The notes: a model not told the origin generated them from the letters alone. A stretch of 64,000 nucleotides of DNA from Blepharisma stoltei (GCA_914767885.1 CAJZBQ010000041.1:749001-813000), one strand, 5' to 3'; shown: positions 9,843 through 21,962, numbered from the stretch's first letter. Made by a program: numbers and translations.

Positions 9843-10685
9843 CTACAAAACATTTATGAAGTTTTGGATTGCTTTTAGCTCATTCTCTAGCAGTAGAGTT
9901 TCTGTGTGAAATTTATCAGTTTCATCTTTCCATTTTATACTTAAAGACTCATAATATTTCGTAGCGTCCCATATTCATTGGAGTCCAAGCTTCAAAGATC
10001 CTGCTGTTTCTTCATTCTCCTTATGCAAAAATATAGGAAATTCTATTTCTTTGTACTCTTGGTCTCTCAGATTTTCCATTGAAATATGAGTAACACCTAT
10101 CAGCTCATGACTGCCATCTGGATCATAATGCATTACGGTACAGACCACATCTTGCATCCCATGCTCTATTTCTGTACTAAAGCTTTGACTTCACTCTGGG
10201 CTGCTATTATACATCACTTGAGTTGTAACAAAACTATCCATCTCACATTTTAATATAACAAAAGGGTTTGCATAAGGAGTTCTCTTAACTGTTGCACTAA
10301 TAACAACTATATTAAGTACACTTCCTTTCATAATCCCATATTGGTTAATTTCAATATTTTCTTTAGCTAATCTTATTGGCTCTATTCCTGCGTTAAAAAC
10401 TTCTTTTTTCTCTTGATATTCTTCCTTTGCTAAGGCGAGCTTGACATTAATGCTTTTGAAATAGCCAATAAAATTCCTTGAAAAATTTTCAAGACTTATA
10501 TGAATATCCTGAGGATGATTATTGAATGTAAAAATACTTTCAACTGACGAGAGTGATAAGTTGTGTTTTTTGTGAAGAAAATGCCTTGCTTTTTTAAATG
10601 AAATAGAGTCTGAGATGTGCTCTTGTAGTTTTTCATATAAAATGTTTATAAGTGCCTCCTCTTCTTCAGTGTTTTGAATTTCCAT
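9843..10685 (-). CDS. C2-domain protein
   Basis: A 280-residue protein. The N-terminal 110 residues are helical and acidic (MEIQNTEEEEALINIL). A C2-like beta-sandwich covers about 115-225 (GSVLNIVVISATVKRTPYANPFVILKCEM...SPEWSQSF...HYDPDGSHELIG). Asp residues sit in the loop HYDPDGSHE where C2 domains bind Ca2+, though the first Ca2+ loop lacks obvious Asp. A short helical tail ends in TAG at 9843. TGA is Trp in SPEWSQSF and LQWIW. The gene begins 25 bp downstream of the lipase-like gene on the same strand. A membrane-binding or adaptor role is inferred only. Confidence 0.82.
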
Positions 10686-10710
10686 TTTACTTGAAATTAT
10701 TACGGTTAAT

Positions 10711-11848
10711 CTAAAGTGCTAAATTTGCCTTAACCTTTTCATGCCTTACCAAGTTGTCTAAAACCAGCCTATAAACTGGTGCACAGTTGTTGATTAGGTT
10801 GCTCCCAATAAGCTCTGTGTGGTCCATATCAAATGTTGCTAAATGGTCTCCCCATTCTGCTTCATAGCTAAAGAACACCCCATCACATGTCCTCTTATGG
10901 AACGGGACGTAATCTTCTAACTTTTTCCCTAAGTCTGAAAGCGCGAATGTCATTGTTTGAGATGGTCTCCATGAAGAAATGGAATATTGCTTTACATCAT
11001 CTCTTGGAGGCAATGAAGCATTGAGCCTTCTTATGCTTTTCGTGTCGATTTCATCTAAAGCTCTTTTAGTGATCCCTAGAAATCTCACAACTGGGTCTAC
11101 ACGTCCTTCTTCATATTGAGGCGTGTGAGTCCAATCAGAAAATCTGCTTCCATGATGAGGAGAACTGATTGTGGTGAGATATATAATAATAAATGGCTTC
11201 GGATAAAAAGGTTATTCACACAGCGAATTTTTCCCTCGCCCAACTTTTATTATAGGTTAGGTTTTTACACGTGGATTTTTGCACAAGAGCAGAAAATGGA
11301 GAGGGTTTTATTCTCCGCTCGCCTTCTGCATGTGTTTTACCTCTTTTCACTGCTGATTAAAATGGCAGGATCCTTAGCTGGAGGAGTAAAGGATAGAGCG
11401 AGGCAACGCGCCATACCATTAGTATTTCTCGTACTTCTAGGCTTCACGGGGACTAGAAGAAACGAGCCGGACTGATAAAAAGGTAATTAGACATCTCACC
11501 CACAAGAGCAGCTAGAGGCCCAATTAGAAGTTTGCTAAATTAGGTTAATTGACTGATTGTGGTGAGACTCTCAATTTTTGTCCCAAATTTGCACATTGCA
11601 TGTCTGCAGTCTAGCCCAGCCACTGAAAATGCTACGACGTGAGGTTTTTTAAGGTCTGAGAGCCTTGAATGAATGTATCCTGCCCTCTGGACTAGATTTG
11701 TTGTTGCAGGATTGCGAACTGGAAGGAAAATGATTGGCTGATTATCCTGGGCAAAGATATCTTTGATGTGGTCATAAAGGATTGTTCTGTATAAGCTGTG
11801 CTGGGATTCCAAGATATTAAATACAAAAACCAAAGGACTTTTTAGCAT
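10711..11848 (-). CDS. Lipase-like alpha/beta hydrolase, split by GC-rich insertion
   Basis: The protein has 249 residues after removing 388 bp (insertion plus one direct repeat). It reads as a triacylglycerol-lipase-type fold. PIIFLPVRNP is strand 1. VVAFSVAGLDCRH is a variant of the nucleophile elbow (HSxGGLD), with Ser kept and His replaced by Phe. SLTTISSPHHGSRFSDW follows and only exists once the insert is removed, and DMDHTELIG carries the likely catalytic His. The joint is supported by the fit to the lipase pattern TIxSPHHGS. ATG is at 11848 and TAG at 10711-10713. Confidence 0.83.
11180..11551 (+). mobile_element. GC-rich retroposon-like insertion, 16-bp duplication without TA
   Basis: The 372-bp insert lies between perfect repeats ACTGATTGTGGTGAGA (11164-11179 and 11552-11567). 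The left end is ATATAATAATAAATGGCTTCGG. It belongs to the same family as the insert at 7063, in opposite orientation. The repeat has no TA, so exact frame-restoring removal must occur within this 16-bp repeat. Confidence 0.85.
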
Positions 11849-12355
11849 TTTTATATAAAAATGAAATATTGATCACTTTTTAATATTCTTTAAAACTTTA
11901 TATTTATTACTTACTCTCCCCTTTAAGAGAGAGCAAAAACTTTGGAAAATGGCATTTTCTAAGACATAAAAAAATAATTTTTTAATAGAAATTTGTAATC
12001 AATTACTCACCTATAATGAGATCTCTAGCAATGAGATTAAATAATAGGCAGATTGCATTCTTAAACATAAATTTTATAAATTAAATTGGATTTTTCTTTC
12101 AAATATTTGGAAACTCGGATTGTACAAATAAAAATCGCATTGTTTTCTATAAAATTTTAATTAAAAATTTCCGTAATCTTAAAAATGAATTAAGAAATAG
12201 CAAATTGAATATCTATTTACTTTTAAAACGAAGTAATAGTTCAATAAAAATTTGTTCATTCTCTTTAATTTGTAGAATTGCATTTAGCTTTAATATAATT
12301 AAGCTATTTCAAATTGTTTTTACTGGCAGCTCGCTCATAGAATTTCATAATTTAA
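11849..12355. other. Intergenic region with decayed MITE
   Basis: From about 11910 the sequence TTACTCTCCCCTTTAAGAGAGAGCAAAA resembles the MITE left end, followed by an AT-rich middle with the family-like block (CAATTACTCACCTATAATGAGATC). I cannot place a right end, so this is a relic. The rest upstream of the kinesin start is AT-rich without other features. Confidence 0.5.
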
Positions 12356-15300
12356 ATGGCAGACTTAAAAGACAATGTAAAAGTTGCCCTAAGAATAAGG
12401 CCGCTTAATAGCAGAGAGCAGCAAGAAAGTGGGAAAAAATGCGTAACTGTCCACGAATTTCAAAATTCTATTTCATTAGAAACTCGCCCAGAGCCGAAAA
12501 TATTTACCTATGATTATGTAGCTGACGAATACGTAACCCAAGAACAAATTTTTGATGCTGTGGGCAAACCAATTGCTAAATCCAGTCTTTCAGGCTATAA
12601 TGGAACTATCTTTGCATACGGCCAAACTGGGGCTGGGAAGACTTTCACAATCCAAGGTTTAGGAATTGAAGAATTTTCTTCTGATTTTGAGAAGCATGAA
12701 ATGTACAATTTTCGAGGTCTTTTGCCAAGATGTTTTGAGTTTATATTCCATGAAGTGAACCAAGAAATGAAGAATTCTAACTGCGAGTATTTAATCAAAT
12801 GTTCTTATTTAGAAATTTACCAAGAGCAGATTAATGATTTACTTGATCCAAGTTTTGAAAGTTTGCAGATAAGAGAAGACATGAAGCGAGGAGTTTATGT
12901 TGAAGGTCTTATTGAAGAAACTGTGATTAATGCTTTTGAAACTTATGAACTTTTAAGAGTCGGAACACAAAACCGCCATGTGGGATCTACATCTATGAAT
13001 AAAGAAAGCTCAAGGTCTCATTCAGTGTTTACCTTGCTGATTGAAAGCAAGCATAGTGTAGACGGATTAGTCAATTTTCGGTCAAGCAGGTTTCATTTAA
13101 TAGATCTTGCAGGCAGTGAAAGACAAAAAGCGACAGATGCAGCTGGAGATAGGCTAAAAGAAGCAGGGATGATCAATAAATCTTTGTCAGCTTTAGGCAA
13201 TGTCATTAATTCGCTTGTTGATATTTCAGAAGGAAAGTCTCGGCATGTCCACTATAGAGATTCTAAACTGACTTTTTTACTAACTCCCCCCCCCCCTCCG
13301 TGAGCGAACAAAACCATTAGAAAAATCGCCATTTTTTGACCAAAAACCCACCCTCCGTGAGTGAACAAAAATTTTTTTAATAGAAAAAATTTTAATGGAA
13401 AAAAATTTTGATATATAAGTGATAATTAGTATAATGAAATCTAGAGCTAATTCTGTTTAATTTTAAACAAATTGCGTTTTAAAACATAAATTTTGCAAAT
13501 TAAATTAATATTTGCTTTCCCAATTTTTGCAAATTAGGATTTTTTTAAATTTCGAAAAAAATATTTTTTATAAAATTTATATATAAATTGTTTTTAAAAA
13601 AAAAAATTAACCCCCCTCCGTGAGCGAACAAAATTTTTTTGTTCGCTCACGGAGGGGGGGGGGGAGTAAAAGATTCATTAGGCGGGAACTCGAAAACTTA
13701 TATAGTCGCTAATATCAGCCCTGCGGCCGGAGCTTTTGCAGAAACTTTATCAACTTTAAAATTCGCCCAGAGAGCGAAACAGATAAAAAATACTGCAGTT
13801 GTAAATGAAGATACAAGCGGATCACTGGTTTTATTAAGAGAAGAAATAAAGAGACTTAAAGAAGACCTTGTCCAGGCTAAAAATATAGCTGAGCAAGCTG
13901 TCATCAACTGCCCAAGATGCGCTAATAAAGACTTTGTGCCAGGTCTAAAAGGTATTACGCCTAATGAAAGAATTTCTCAGCTTGAGCTATTATTGGAGCA
14001 TAATATCAGATTAAGACAAGAAAGTGTCTCAGAGCTGGAAAAACAAATAAATGAAAAAGATAAACAAATTCAGTCCTTGAATATAGCCATTTCTAAATAT
14101 GAAAGAAAAATCACCAATGATAAGATGGTGCTGAAATTCAGAGATTCAACGATTTCAAGATTACAAGGGCAGCCAGTTTCAGAAGAAGATTCAGAATTGG
14201 AGAACCTTAAAAAAGAAAACGAGATGCTTACCCTCCACTCCGTGAGCAAGCAAAAAATTTTCTTTGCCTATAGAGGATTATTTTTAAAACTTATATAGTA
14301 TAATTTGTTTTTAGAAGTTTAAAAAAATCTATTCGTAAAGATTGAGCAGTAAAAATTAATTTAATTTGCAAAATTTATGTTTTAAAAATGCAAGCTCTTC
14401 AAAATTCAACAGAATTAGCTCAAGATTTCATTATAATAATTATCATTTGTATATCAAATTTTTTCATAAAAAAATTTTGTTTAGAGTGAGGTTTTTGAGT
14501 AAAAAATCGTGATTTTTCCAATGATTTTGTTCGCTCAGGGAAGTTAGAGAACAAATTGAGTCAAATCCAATAGCTGCAAGGCTATTTGTGGAAAATGATA
14601 TATTGCAAAAAGAAAATGATTATCTTAAACAGGAGCTTGCAAATGGTCCTTCCTCAATTGCAATGAGACTTGAAGAAGAAGCGAAATTTACACAAGAATT
14701 AAGAGAAGCCTTAAGAGAAAGCACGCTAGAAAAAGAAAATCTTAAAGCTCTAATAGCAGATTTACAGGCAAAAAGTAAAGAAAATCAAGCTCCCCAAATA
14801 AAAATCAATGAAAATCAAGGATTTTTACAAATAAAAAACACAGAAGAAGACATCTTCATCTCTTCTCACAAAAAAAGCATTGACGAGGACTTTTTAACAA
14901 CCCCCCACAAGCGGAGTATAGATGATGAAAAACTATACACTCCTAAACGAAGAAGCATTGACGAAGAAAGACAGGCCTACACAATCAGCCCAAGACTTAA
15001 CAATGAAGATGAAATCACCAAAGTAAAACTAGAATACGGCGAAAAAATCAGCGAGCTTAATGAGCAGCTTCTTGAAGCAAAATCCGCTAAAAGTAAAGAA
15101 ATGCTGGAGCTTAAAGATAAAAACATTCTATTAGAAATAAAAATTGCTGAACTGCAAAGAGAGCTCGATACTTTGAAAATAAATTCAAAAGAAAAAGTAG
15201 ACGAAGACTTAGTTGCTTCAGCTTCTCAAATCGATGAGATTTTGAAGACTGTTAATGAGCAGCAAATGTCATTGCAAGCTGAATATCTGCAAAGAGTTGA

Positions 15301-17865
15301 AAGTGAAGGGCATCTAAAAGAGGCTAAATTTCATTTTTATTGGAGCACATTCCTCTTTAGAGGTTTCCTCGAGGATTTTTGAACGATTTTTTCCACTGAA
15401 ACATAATAAATCGAAATTTTAATAATTTTTTCCGAATATGTGTCACATTAGGGAAAAGTTTCAATCAAAAATCCCGAAGAAAATGCTACAGAAGGAAAAT
15501 GTTCCGATCAAATGACATACCGCTAAAAGAAGAAGTGGAAAAAATAAAAAAAATCAAAGAAGAGCTAGAAAATGAATGTAAAGTCTTGAAAAAGAAAATA
15601 GAGAAGGATGAGGTTGAAAGAGAAACAATTGGGACTCTCGTAGAAGAAAGAGAAGGGATAACTATTGAAATAAACAATCTCAAAAGTGAGCTTGGAGAGC
15701 TCAGGTCCACAGCTGAAGCCGCACAAAGGTTAGGGATTCTTGAACAAGAGCTCCTATTTGAAAAGGCTAAACGCGAAGAAAAAGAAAACGAGCTAAAAAA
15801 TGCTTTGCAGGATATTGAAAATTTAGGAGAGTCTTTTGAGTACCTTAAAGCAAATATTGAAGAAAATAAAAAAACTATTGCAAGTAAAGATGCCAAAATA
15901 GCAGAGCTTAAGCAAGATATATCAAGACTTGAAGCGTTCAGAGAAAATCAAGACCAGCTTATATCATCATTTAAATCTAATAAAGATCCATCAGAATCAA
16001 TCAGCGAAATTGAGCCTTTGAAGAACAGAATTTTTGAGCTTGAGCAAGAAAAAGACTCAATTTCTAGGATGTTCACTGAAGCTAGCCTACAAATGCAAGA
16101 ATTGAAAAATTCTCATATTGAGCTGAAAAAGCAAGAAGATGCCTCAAAACAAGCTATGCACGAGCAGCAGAAATACATTACAACTATGAAAAAAGAAATA
16201 TCTGGGCTAGAAGAAAAAATTAATGCGAAAAAAGAAAAATTAAAATATTATAAAGAAGAACACAGAAGAGTTACTGAAGAAAATGAAGAATTGGCCCAAG
16301 AAAAATCGTTTATGAATAAAGAAAAAATAAACTTTGAAACAAATTATATAAGCTCTAAAGAAGAAAATGATAAACTAAGCCAACAGGTTGTAGAACTAAG
16401 TATACAAGTTGTGAAACTCAGAGAAGAAAAAGAATCAAGAGTTAATGATTTAACTAATGAAATCAAGCATTTAGAATCAGAGCTTTTCCAAGAAGAAAAA
16501 AATAGAGAAGCTTTATTAGAAAAAATAGAAATTTTAACTGAAGACCTCACAAATGCCCAGGCAAACGCAAATCATTATCAGCAGCTAAGCATCAGCTTGT
16601 CCCAAAAAAACGCCGAGTTTACTTCCGAGATCTCCAAACTCCGAGACTCTCCCAAAGAAATTTTAGAATCCCTCGAATACGAACTTCAAGCTGCTCGAGA
16701 AGAAATCGCCACGCTAAAAGAAGAAAACCATACAAAAATGGAAATTCTTAAAAGTACCAACAAAAATATCCTATCCACAAGAAATGAAATCAATATGTGG
16801 AAAAAGTGCATTGACGAAAAAAACCAAACAATTCAAGATTTAAGGCTAGAAATAAGGCGACGAGAAGAAGGAAACTATAAACAGCTCAATTCTTTCCAAA
16901 TGAAAGCGTCTGATGTATCATATGACAGTCTCACAGACGAAAATGAAATTAAATACTGGAAGCAAAAGGTGCAAATCAAAGATAAAGAGCTAAAAGAACT
17001 GAAGGAAAAAGGGCAGGAATATTATTCACAGGCTGATGAAGCAATGGAAATCCAAAGAAAAGAAATTGAAGTGTTGACAAAAAAATATAATGGAGCCATT
17101 TCAGATGTAAAAAAAGCAAAAGAGGATTTAAAGGCAAGCCTGCAAGATAGAGAAACAATGCTGGAAGAAATTAAAAGACTGAGAAGTGAAGAGTATAAAA
17201 ATTTCAAAGAAAATGAGGAATTAAGAAATTCGCTGTCACAGGCAAGGGAAGAAAAAAATAGGCTTATGAGGGATATAGAAATTTTAAATAAAGAAAATGA
17301 TAGGCTGCTTGGAAATGGGGAAAGCAGCTTAAGAGGAAAAGGGATTGGAAAAGATGGGATTTCTTTGATAAAAATAAATCAGAGGTTAACAGAAGAGCTG
17401 AAACTGAAAGGGGAGCAGGTTGAAAACTTGCAAAAGAAGTTTATGGATTTATCCAAAAAAATATCAGACCCGAATAATCTAAAGACTGGGCAGCAAGAAG
17501 AAATCCAGAACTTAACTGAAGGCTTGGCAAGAATTACAGATTTTGTTTTTTCTTTGCCAATTGTAAATTCTAACCCTGAAGAAACTAATATAGTAGAAAG
17601 TACTATAAAAGCAATAGCAGGTATCTATGAGGCTTTACAAGAAAAGCAAAGAGAATTAAATCTGTCTCAAAGGGGCATTCGGCACGATGAACATAGTAGG
17701 CATGAGCCTTTTGGGACCTCCCAAATAAATAAGCCTGCTTATAAAAGCCCAATAGCCCAATATCATGCATTACTAAATGCGTCTTCAATAAAGCCTGGCG
17801 AACTACTATCGCCCTCAGAAATGCCAAAAGTACGGAGCTCCTCAAGGCAGAAATTTAATTTATAA
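12356..17865 (+). CDS. Long kinesin, kinesin-12/KIF15-like, with three IESs
   Basis: After removing insertions at 13284-13666, 14231-14543 and 15315-15523 the gene has 1533 codons. The N-terminal motor has VKVALRIRPLN, P-loop GQTGAGKT (about residue 89), switch I NKESSRSH and switch II DLAGSER. The neck region LKFAQRAKQIKNTAVVNED strongly recalls kinesin-12 (KIF15). The remaining roughly 1150 residues are almost continuous heptad-rich, Glu/Lys-rich coiled coil, ending in a short basic tail. It is likely a microtubule plus-end motor in the spindle or cortex (by family). The first MITE sits inside the motor, between S-K-L-T-F-L-L and K-D-S-L-G-G, so no functional motor can be read from germline DNA. 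Ends in TAA. Confidence 0.93.
13284..13666 (+). mobile_element. Full-length MITE inside the kinesin motor domain
   Basis: A 383-bp copy beginning CTCCCCCCCCCCCTCCGTGAG and ending CTCACGGAGGGGGGGGGGAG, flanked by TAA at 13281-13283 and 13667-13669. The inner repeats of the terminal motif are at about 13351 and 13612, the second forming the right-end hairpin. It is nearly identical to the copies at 39017, 39718 and 55953. Excision gives T-F-L-L-K-D-S-L-G-G in frame. Confidence 0.95.
14231..14543 (+). mobile_element. Decayed MITE in kinesin coiled coil
   Basis: A 313-bp relic flanked by TTA (14228-14230 and 14544-14546). The left end CCCTCCACTCCGTGAGCAAGC and the right end TTCGCTCAGGGAAG are degraded versions of the family ends. 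The AT-rich middle keeps the TAGCTCAAGATTTCATTATAA-type block. Removal joins N-E-M-L to R-E-Q-I-E-S in frame. Confidence 0.88.
15315..15523. other. 209-bp TA-bounded IES
   Basis: The left boundary TA is in ATCTAAAAGAGG and the right boundary TA in CGCTAAAAGAAG, so the pointer extends to CTAAAAGARG. The interior has stops in the coding frame. Removal joins E-G-H-L to K-E-E-V-E-K in frame. It is not clearly a member of the MITE family. Confidence 0.8.
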
Positions 17866-17928
17866 TCTAACTTGAATGTAAATCTTCACAAATTTTCTGT
17901 TCATTTCCATCATATTTTTCATAAAAAT

Positions 17929-19345
17929 ATGCAAGGCAACGCATTAAATACAGCAATTGAGTATTTTTCAGACACCTTAAACAGAAAATCCGTAGCTTTG
18001 CAGTCACAAAATTTAAACACTTTTTTGACCTTATTATCCCAGCTTCTCCAACACAATAATCTGAAACTGAGAATTGACTTAAAAGTCTTAGGGAAAAATT
18101 GTTTGCATTGCGGGATGTACATCAAGCTAGAAAATTTAAAAAAAGCTGCTAATATCAGTTTAATTGGAAGTTTTTATATTGTGGCAGTTTTTTTCAAAAA
18201 TTATTAAAATTAATTGCAAAGGATTTGCACTATCCAAACAATTTTTTCCAAATCTTCCATGGCAACTATCACAATATCAAAACATTCCAATCAAAAAGTA
18301 TCACTCCAAAAAAGCGATCCCATTGCCGTGTAGTCCGCTAGAACATTTCTTTTGTGGAGCTGAGTGCCTCAAAAGGCATGCACTAATGTGCACTAATAAT
18401 ACACTACTGGAGCTAGAATTCGTAAGATGTCCAGGATGCAGAAAGACGATTTCTTATGATATCATAAATGAAGCGTTCCAAGGAAGAATTCAGCAGCTGC
18501 AAAATGATGCGTGCGACAGAGCTTTAAACATGCTTCTTGATGATGAAACCAAGGCCAAGATGAAACCAAAATTTACATGCCAAATTTGTTTTGGAGAATA
18601 TGATATAGAAGAAGGGATCACACTTGACTGCGATCATAGGTTTTGCATTAATTGCATTAAGATGCAGATAGAAATGCTTATAGACTCTGCACAAGTCAGT
18701 GATGAAAAATTAAAATGTCCCAATTGTCCTCAACCGATAAGTGTATATGAAATAGAAGAAATTGTGGGGCCAGAACTCTTTGAAAAATATGAGAAATTCA
18801 AGCTAAGAGGTCTGAGATTGGATAAAAATGATGAAAATGGTATGATTTTTCATTGCTTAGGTGCTGATTGTGAATATATTTGTATTGTCGAAAAAGGAGA
18901 AACAGAGTTCGAGTGTCCTAGATGCAAATTTAAATGCTGTCCTTCATGTAAAGAAGACACTCATAAAGGAAGCACGTGTGAGGAATATAAGCAATGGAAA
19001 AAAGAAAACTCGGAAGCTGACAAATTATTTGATGAGTTAATAGAACAAGAAGGAATGCTGAAATGTCCAGAATGCGGAGCTGCAGTGCAAAGAATTTCTG
19101 GATGCCAATACATGGTATGCTCTTCACCTCAGTGTCAAGGAAGAACTTATTTCTGCTATGATTGTGGAATTAAGCTAGCTGGAGATCATGCACCTCATGA
19201 TTGCAAGCCGAGATGGAAAGCTAATCAACAGCCGCAGCAACCAGGGATTTTTGGAGGATTTGGTGGCATGGGATTTGGGAATATGTTTATTCAACCCCAA
19301 CCTCTAAGGCCAAGAAAAATTCGAAGAAGAGGGAAAAGAAGGTAA
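17929..19345 (+). CDS. RBR-type E3 ubiquitin ligase with one IES
   Basis: About 430 residues after removal of the 124-bp IES at 18175-18298. An N-terminal Cys/His zinc motif (CLHCG...LPCSPLEHFFCGAECLKRH) spans the IES. RING1 is at about 176-225 (CQICFGEYD...CDHRFCINC...CPNC), IBR at about 265-310 (CEYICI...CPRCKFKCCPSCKEDTHKGSTC) and RING2 at about 338-385 (CPECGAAVQRISGCQYMVC). The Cys in ISGC sits where RBR ligases form the ubiquitin thioester. A Gly/Pro and Arg-rich tail follows. The start could also be ATG 17872, only 6 bp after the kinesin stop; 17929 is preferred because it leaves a leader. Ends in TAA. Confidence 0.88.
18175..18298. other. 124-bp TA-bounded IES
   Basis: TA at 18175-18176 and 18299-18300 are both in codon positions 1-2. 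Removal joins G-S-F to Y-H-S-K-K-A-I-P-L-P-C and rebuilds the N-terminal zinc motif. Without removal the frame ends in TAA. Confidence 0.72.
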
Positions 19346-19774
19346 AATAATTATATTTATATATTTTTAACAAATTATCTTCCATAGTTAGGCACATATG
19401 ATAGCACAATACCTAATAGCTTTTAAAGGGCTATAATTTTATAATTAATAATTATTAATACTGTGATTATTCGCTTATATATAAACAATGCTAAAAAGTC
19501 TTTTCTTACACCCTTCCTCCATGAATAAATACAGTTATTATATAGTCTTTCTTTATGTGAAGTTATCATCACTTCGAAGGAGCAAAAGTCTTTATATTTT
19601 GATAAATAATTAATAATATTTTACCGATTTCTGGTATGAATTATTAATTAATCCTTTGTGAGTGAGCAAAAATTCCTTTGCTTTAATTAAGGGAGTTGCT
19701 AAAACTGTAACAGCTATTTTATCGAAAAAAATATTAGAAAAGCGTAACTTTAAATAAGACATAAAAATGGGGAA

Positions 19775-19837
19775 TTTATATAGAACTTGCCCGAGGATGG
19801 CGCTATTTGCGCCATCCTCGGGCAAGTTCGATATAAA
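19775..19837. repeat. GC-rich perfect hairpin
   Basis: The 29-bp arms TTTATATAGAACTTGCCCGAGG...GGCGC and GCGCC...CCTCGGGCAAGTTCGATATAAA surround a 5-base loop, with one mismatch. The core (GCCCGAGGATGGCGC) is related to the repeated core in the insertion at 60750-60942, so they are probably members of one small element family. Confidence 0.88.
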
Positions 19838-19879
19838 CTACCCGGTCTTATTGCTCTTATTGAAGTTCAAAATTCTTTA

Positions 19880-20191
19880 CTCCTCCCCACTAATAAACGA
19901 ACAAAACAATTGGAAAACTCTCTATTTTTAGGGGAAAACCCCTTCGTGAGCGAGAAAAAATTGTGTTTTAATATAATTTTTTATATTTTAACATATAAGT
20001 GATAATCATTATAATGAAATCTTATGCCTGCATTTTAAAACATAAAATTTTCAAGTTAAATGAATATTTGCTTTAAAATTATTTGAATTGGTAATTTTTA
20101 AGTTTTTGAAAAAATTTATTGTGTTTGAGCATAAATTTTAAAAAAAGCATTCATCCATGAACAAATTTTTTTGTTAACTCACGGAGTGGAG
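19880..20191 (+). mobile_element. Decayed MITE, intergenic
   Basis: A 312-bp relic. The left end is CTCCTCCCCACTAATAAACG and the right end GTTAACTCACGGAGTGGAG. The flanks are TTA and TAA, so only TA is shared. The internal block ATATAAGTGATAATCATTATAATG is conserved. Confidence 0.82.
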
Positions 20192-20537
20192 TAATTAGCA
20201 AATCCGTAAGTTCCAATGATCATATTGGCTACATTTCCCAGCTGCCCAATTTGATATAAAATTATATATCAAATGAAGTGCAATAAGGTACCTTGGATAT
20301 ACATTAGATTTTCTTTAATATTTTTAACATGTAAAATCTCTTAAGCACTTTATTAAATACTTTTGCTTCTAAATTCCTCTAGAAATTTTACATAAAAACG
20401 ATTTCAAAACATTAAGCTTATCTTTCTTTCGAAATTCTCCCTATTAACCTCTATTTAATAATATTAATACCATAAGAGAGCTTCAAGATCTAATATAATT
20501 GTATATGAAAAATAAATTCTAAGCTTATTTAAATAAA

Positions 20538-21284
20538 ATGTCAGAACCATTAGTTGAATCAATTTCTCGCGCACGAGTTGTTGAGTGCTCCCACGTGATA
20601 AATGACCAAATTCCTTTATGGCCAAGAAACCCATCAATGGTCCGCTGTCCATTTAACACTTATGAGAGAAGTGGCTTTTCTAATGAAATCTACACCTTGG
20701 CAGGTGGAACAGGTACGCATATCGATTCCCCAGCCCATTTCTTTGAGGGCAAGAAAACGATTTCTGATCTTCAGCCAAAAGAACTTGTTTCAAAAGGAGT
20801 TCTGATAGACGTAAAAGAAAAGTGCGACGAGGACAATGATTACGAATTAACAGTTACAGACATAGTTGAATGGGAAAATAAGCATGGAAGAATCCCTGAT
20901 AGGTCAATTGTTTGCATGAGAACTGGATGGGGAGCTAAATTTGGTCACCCAGAAGAGTATAAAAATCATGATGAGTCTGCAAAACACCCTTATTATCCTG
21001 GAGGAGTTATGAGATTCCCTGGGTTTTCAAAAGAAGCAGCTGAGTTTTTGTGCAGTCAAAGAAACATTAATGCGATTGGAATTGATACACTTTCTTTAGA
21101 TCCTGGAAAATTGACCGATTTTGCTGTTCATAATGCAATCCTGGGGAGTGAGAAGTATCAGATAGAAAACCTGTACTTGGAAGATCTTCCAGAGAGCGGG
21201 TTTACAATGATCGCTTTGCCTCTTTTAATTGATCATGCTCCTGAATTGGCTGCAAGGGTTATCGCCATATTGGATTACAATTAA
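20538..21284 (+). CDS. Cyclase family protein (kynurenine formamidase-like)
   Basis: A 248-residue protein of the putative cyclase/kynurenine formamidase family (PF04199 type). The metal-site signature GTGTHIDSPAHF lies at about residues 56-67, with a further conserved part AIGIDTLSLDPGK at about 180. The N-terminal SHVINDQIPLWP matches the family's first strand (S..I....P.WP). It would hydrolyse formyl- or cyclic amide-type substrates; the actual substrate is not deducible. Uninterrupted, ATG to TAA. The Trp residues are TGG here, so it gives no evidence on code usage. Confidence 0.88.
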   Translation: MSEPLVESISRARVVECSHVINDQIPLWPRNPSMVRCPFNTYERSGFSNEIYTLAGGTGTHIDSPAHFFEGKKTISDLQPKELVSKGVLIDVKEKCDEDNDYELTVTDIVEWENKHGRIPDRSIVCMRTGWGAKFGHPEEYKNHDESAKHPYYPGGVMRFPGFSKEAAEFLCSQRNINAIGIDTLSLDPGKLTDFAVHNAILGSEKYQIENLYLEDLPESGFTMIALPLLIDHAPELAARVIAILDYN

Positions 21285-21419
21285 AGTACAGTTAATTCAA
21301 ATTTATTAGGTCTATTTTTTAAATTTTCGCTTCTGGTATTATTTCTACATGCAGAAAAGATTTTTCGATTATCTTAAATATTTATAAAATTTATCTCCAA
21401 AAAGTTATTTTTATTAAAT

Positions 21420-21650
21420 ATGCCAAATAAAGGAAATAGAGAAAACAATTTGGAAAGGAAAATTAGTATTGCCAGAAAGATCATATTCAAGCAAACACAA
21501 ATTGATATGATTTTATCTAAAAAAATTTTTGAGACCACGTCTAACTCAAATAATCTTGAAAAAGAAAGTTATCTTAATAAATTGATTTCAAAGGACCTTC
21601 AAATCTCAAAGATCACCTTACAGAGGATTTGAAAAAAATTATATGCAACA
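21420..21650 (+). CDS. Small hypothetical protein or first exon
   Basis: About 76 codons, MPNKGNRENNLERKISIARK onward, basic and helical, running through one TGA (Trp, R-I-W-K-K) to TAG at 21648-21650. Downstream to about 21945 there are further coding-looking bits (for example I-P-S-S-R-V-V-I-W-I-V-Y). The real gene may therefore continue through unrecognised IESs. No family recognised. Confidence 0.35.
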
Positions 21651-21962
21651 TAGTTTTATATTAAAAACAGCAAATCTAATAAATTTGGCATCAAGCTTCT
21701 CAATTAATCTGAGTTCGATTTTCAAACAAAGATTTAAACAAAATAAAATTCCCTCAAGTAGAGTTGTCATATGGATTGTTTATTAGCACGAATTTCGAGT
21801 CAATTAATCTTTATGGAGTCAATTTCTGTATGGTTAATATTATCCTTCAAATTTTAGGAGATGCAATATGATCGAAATAGAATTTGGAAAAAGATCCTGA
21901 GGACTGGGTTTGGTGGAAGATTGTTTATAATTACATACAGTAGGCATAAATCTTTTATATTA

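Larger units (their letters stand above)
19346..20537. other. Intergenic region with repeats
   Basis: About 1.2 kb without a gene between the RBR ligase and the cyclase. It holds a GC-rich hairpin (19775-19837), a decayed MITE (19880-20191), and at 19650-19700 a short stretch resembling MITE ends (CTTTGTGAGTGAGCAAAAATT, AAGGGAGTT). The remainder is AT-rich. Confidence 0.6.
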
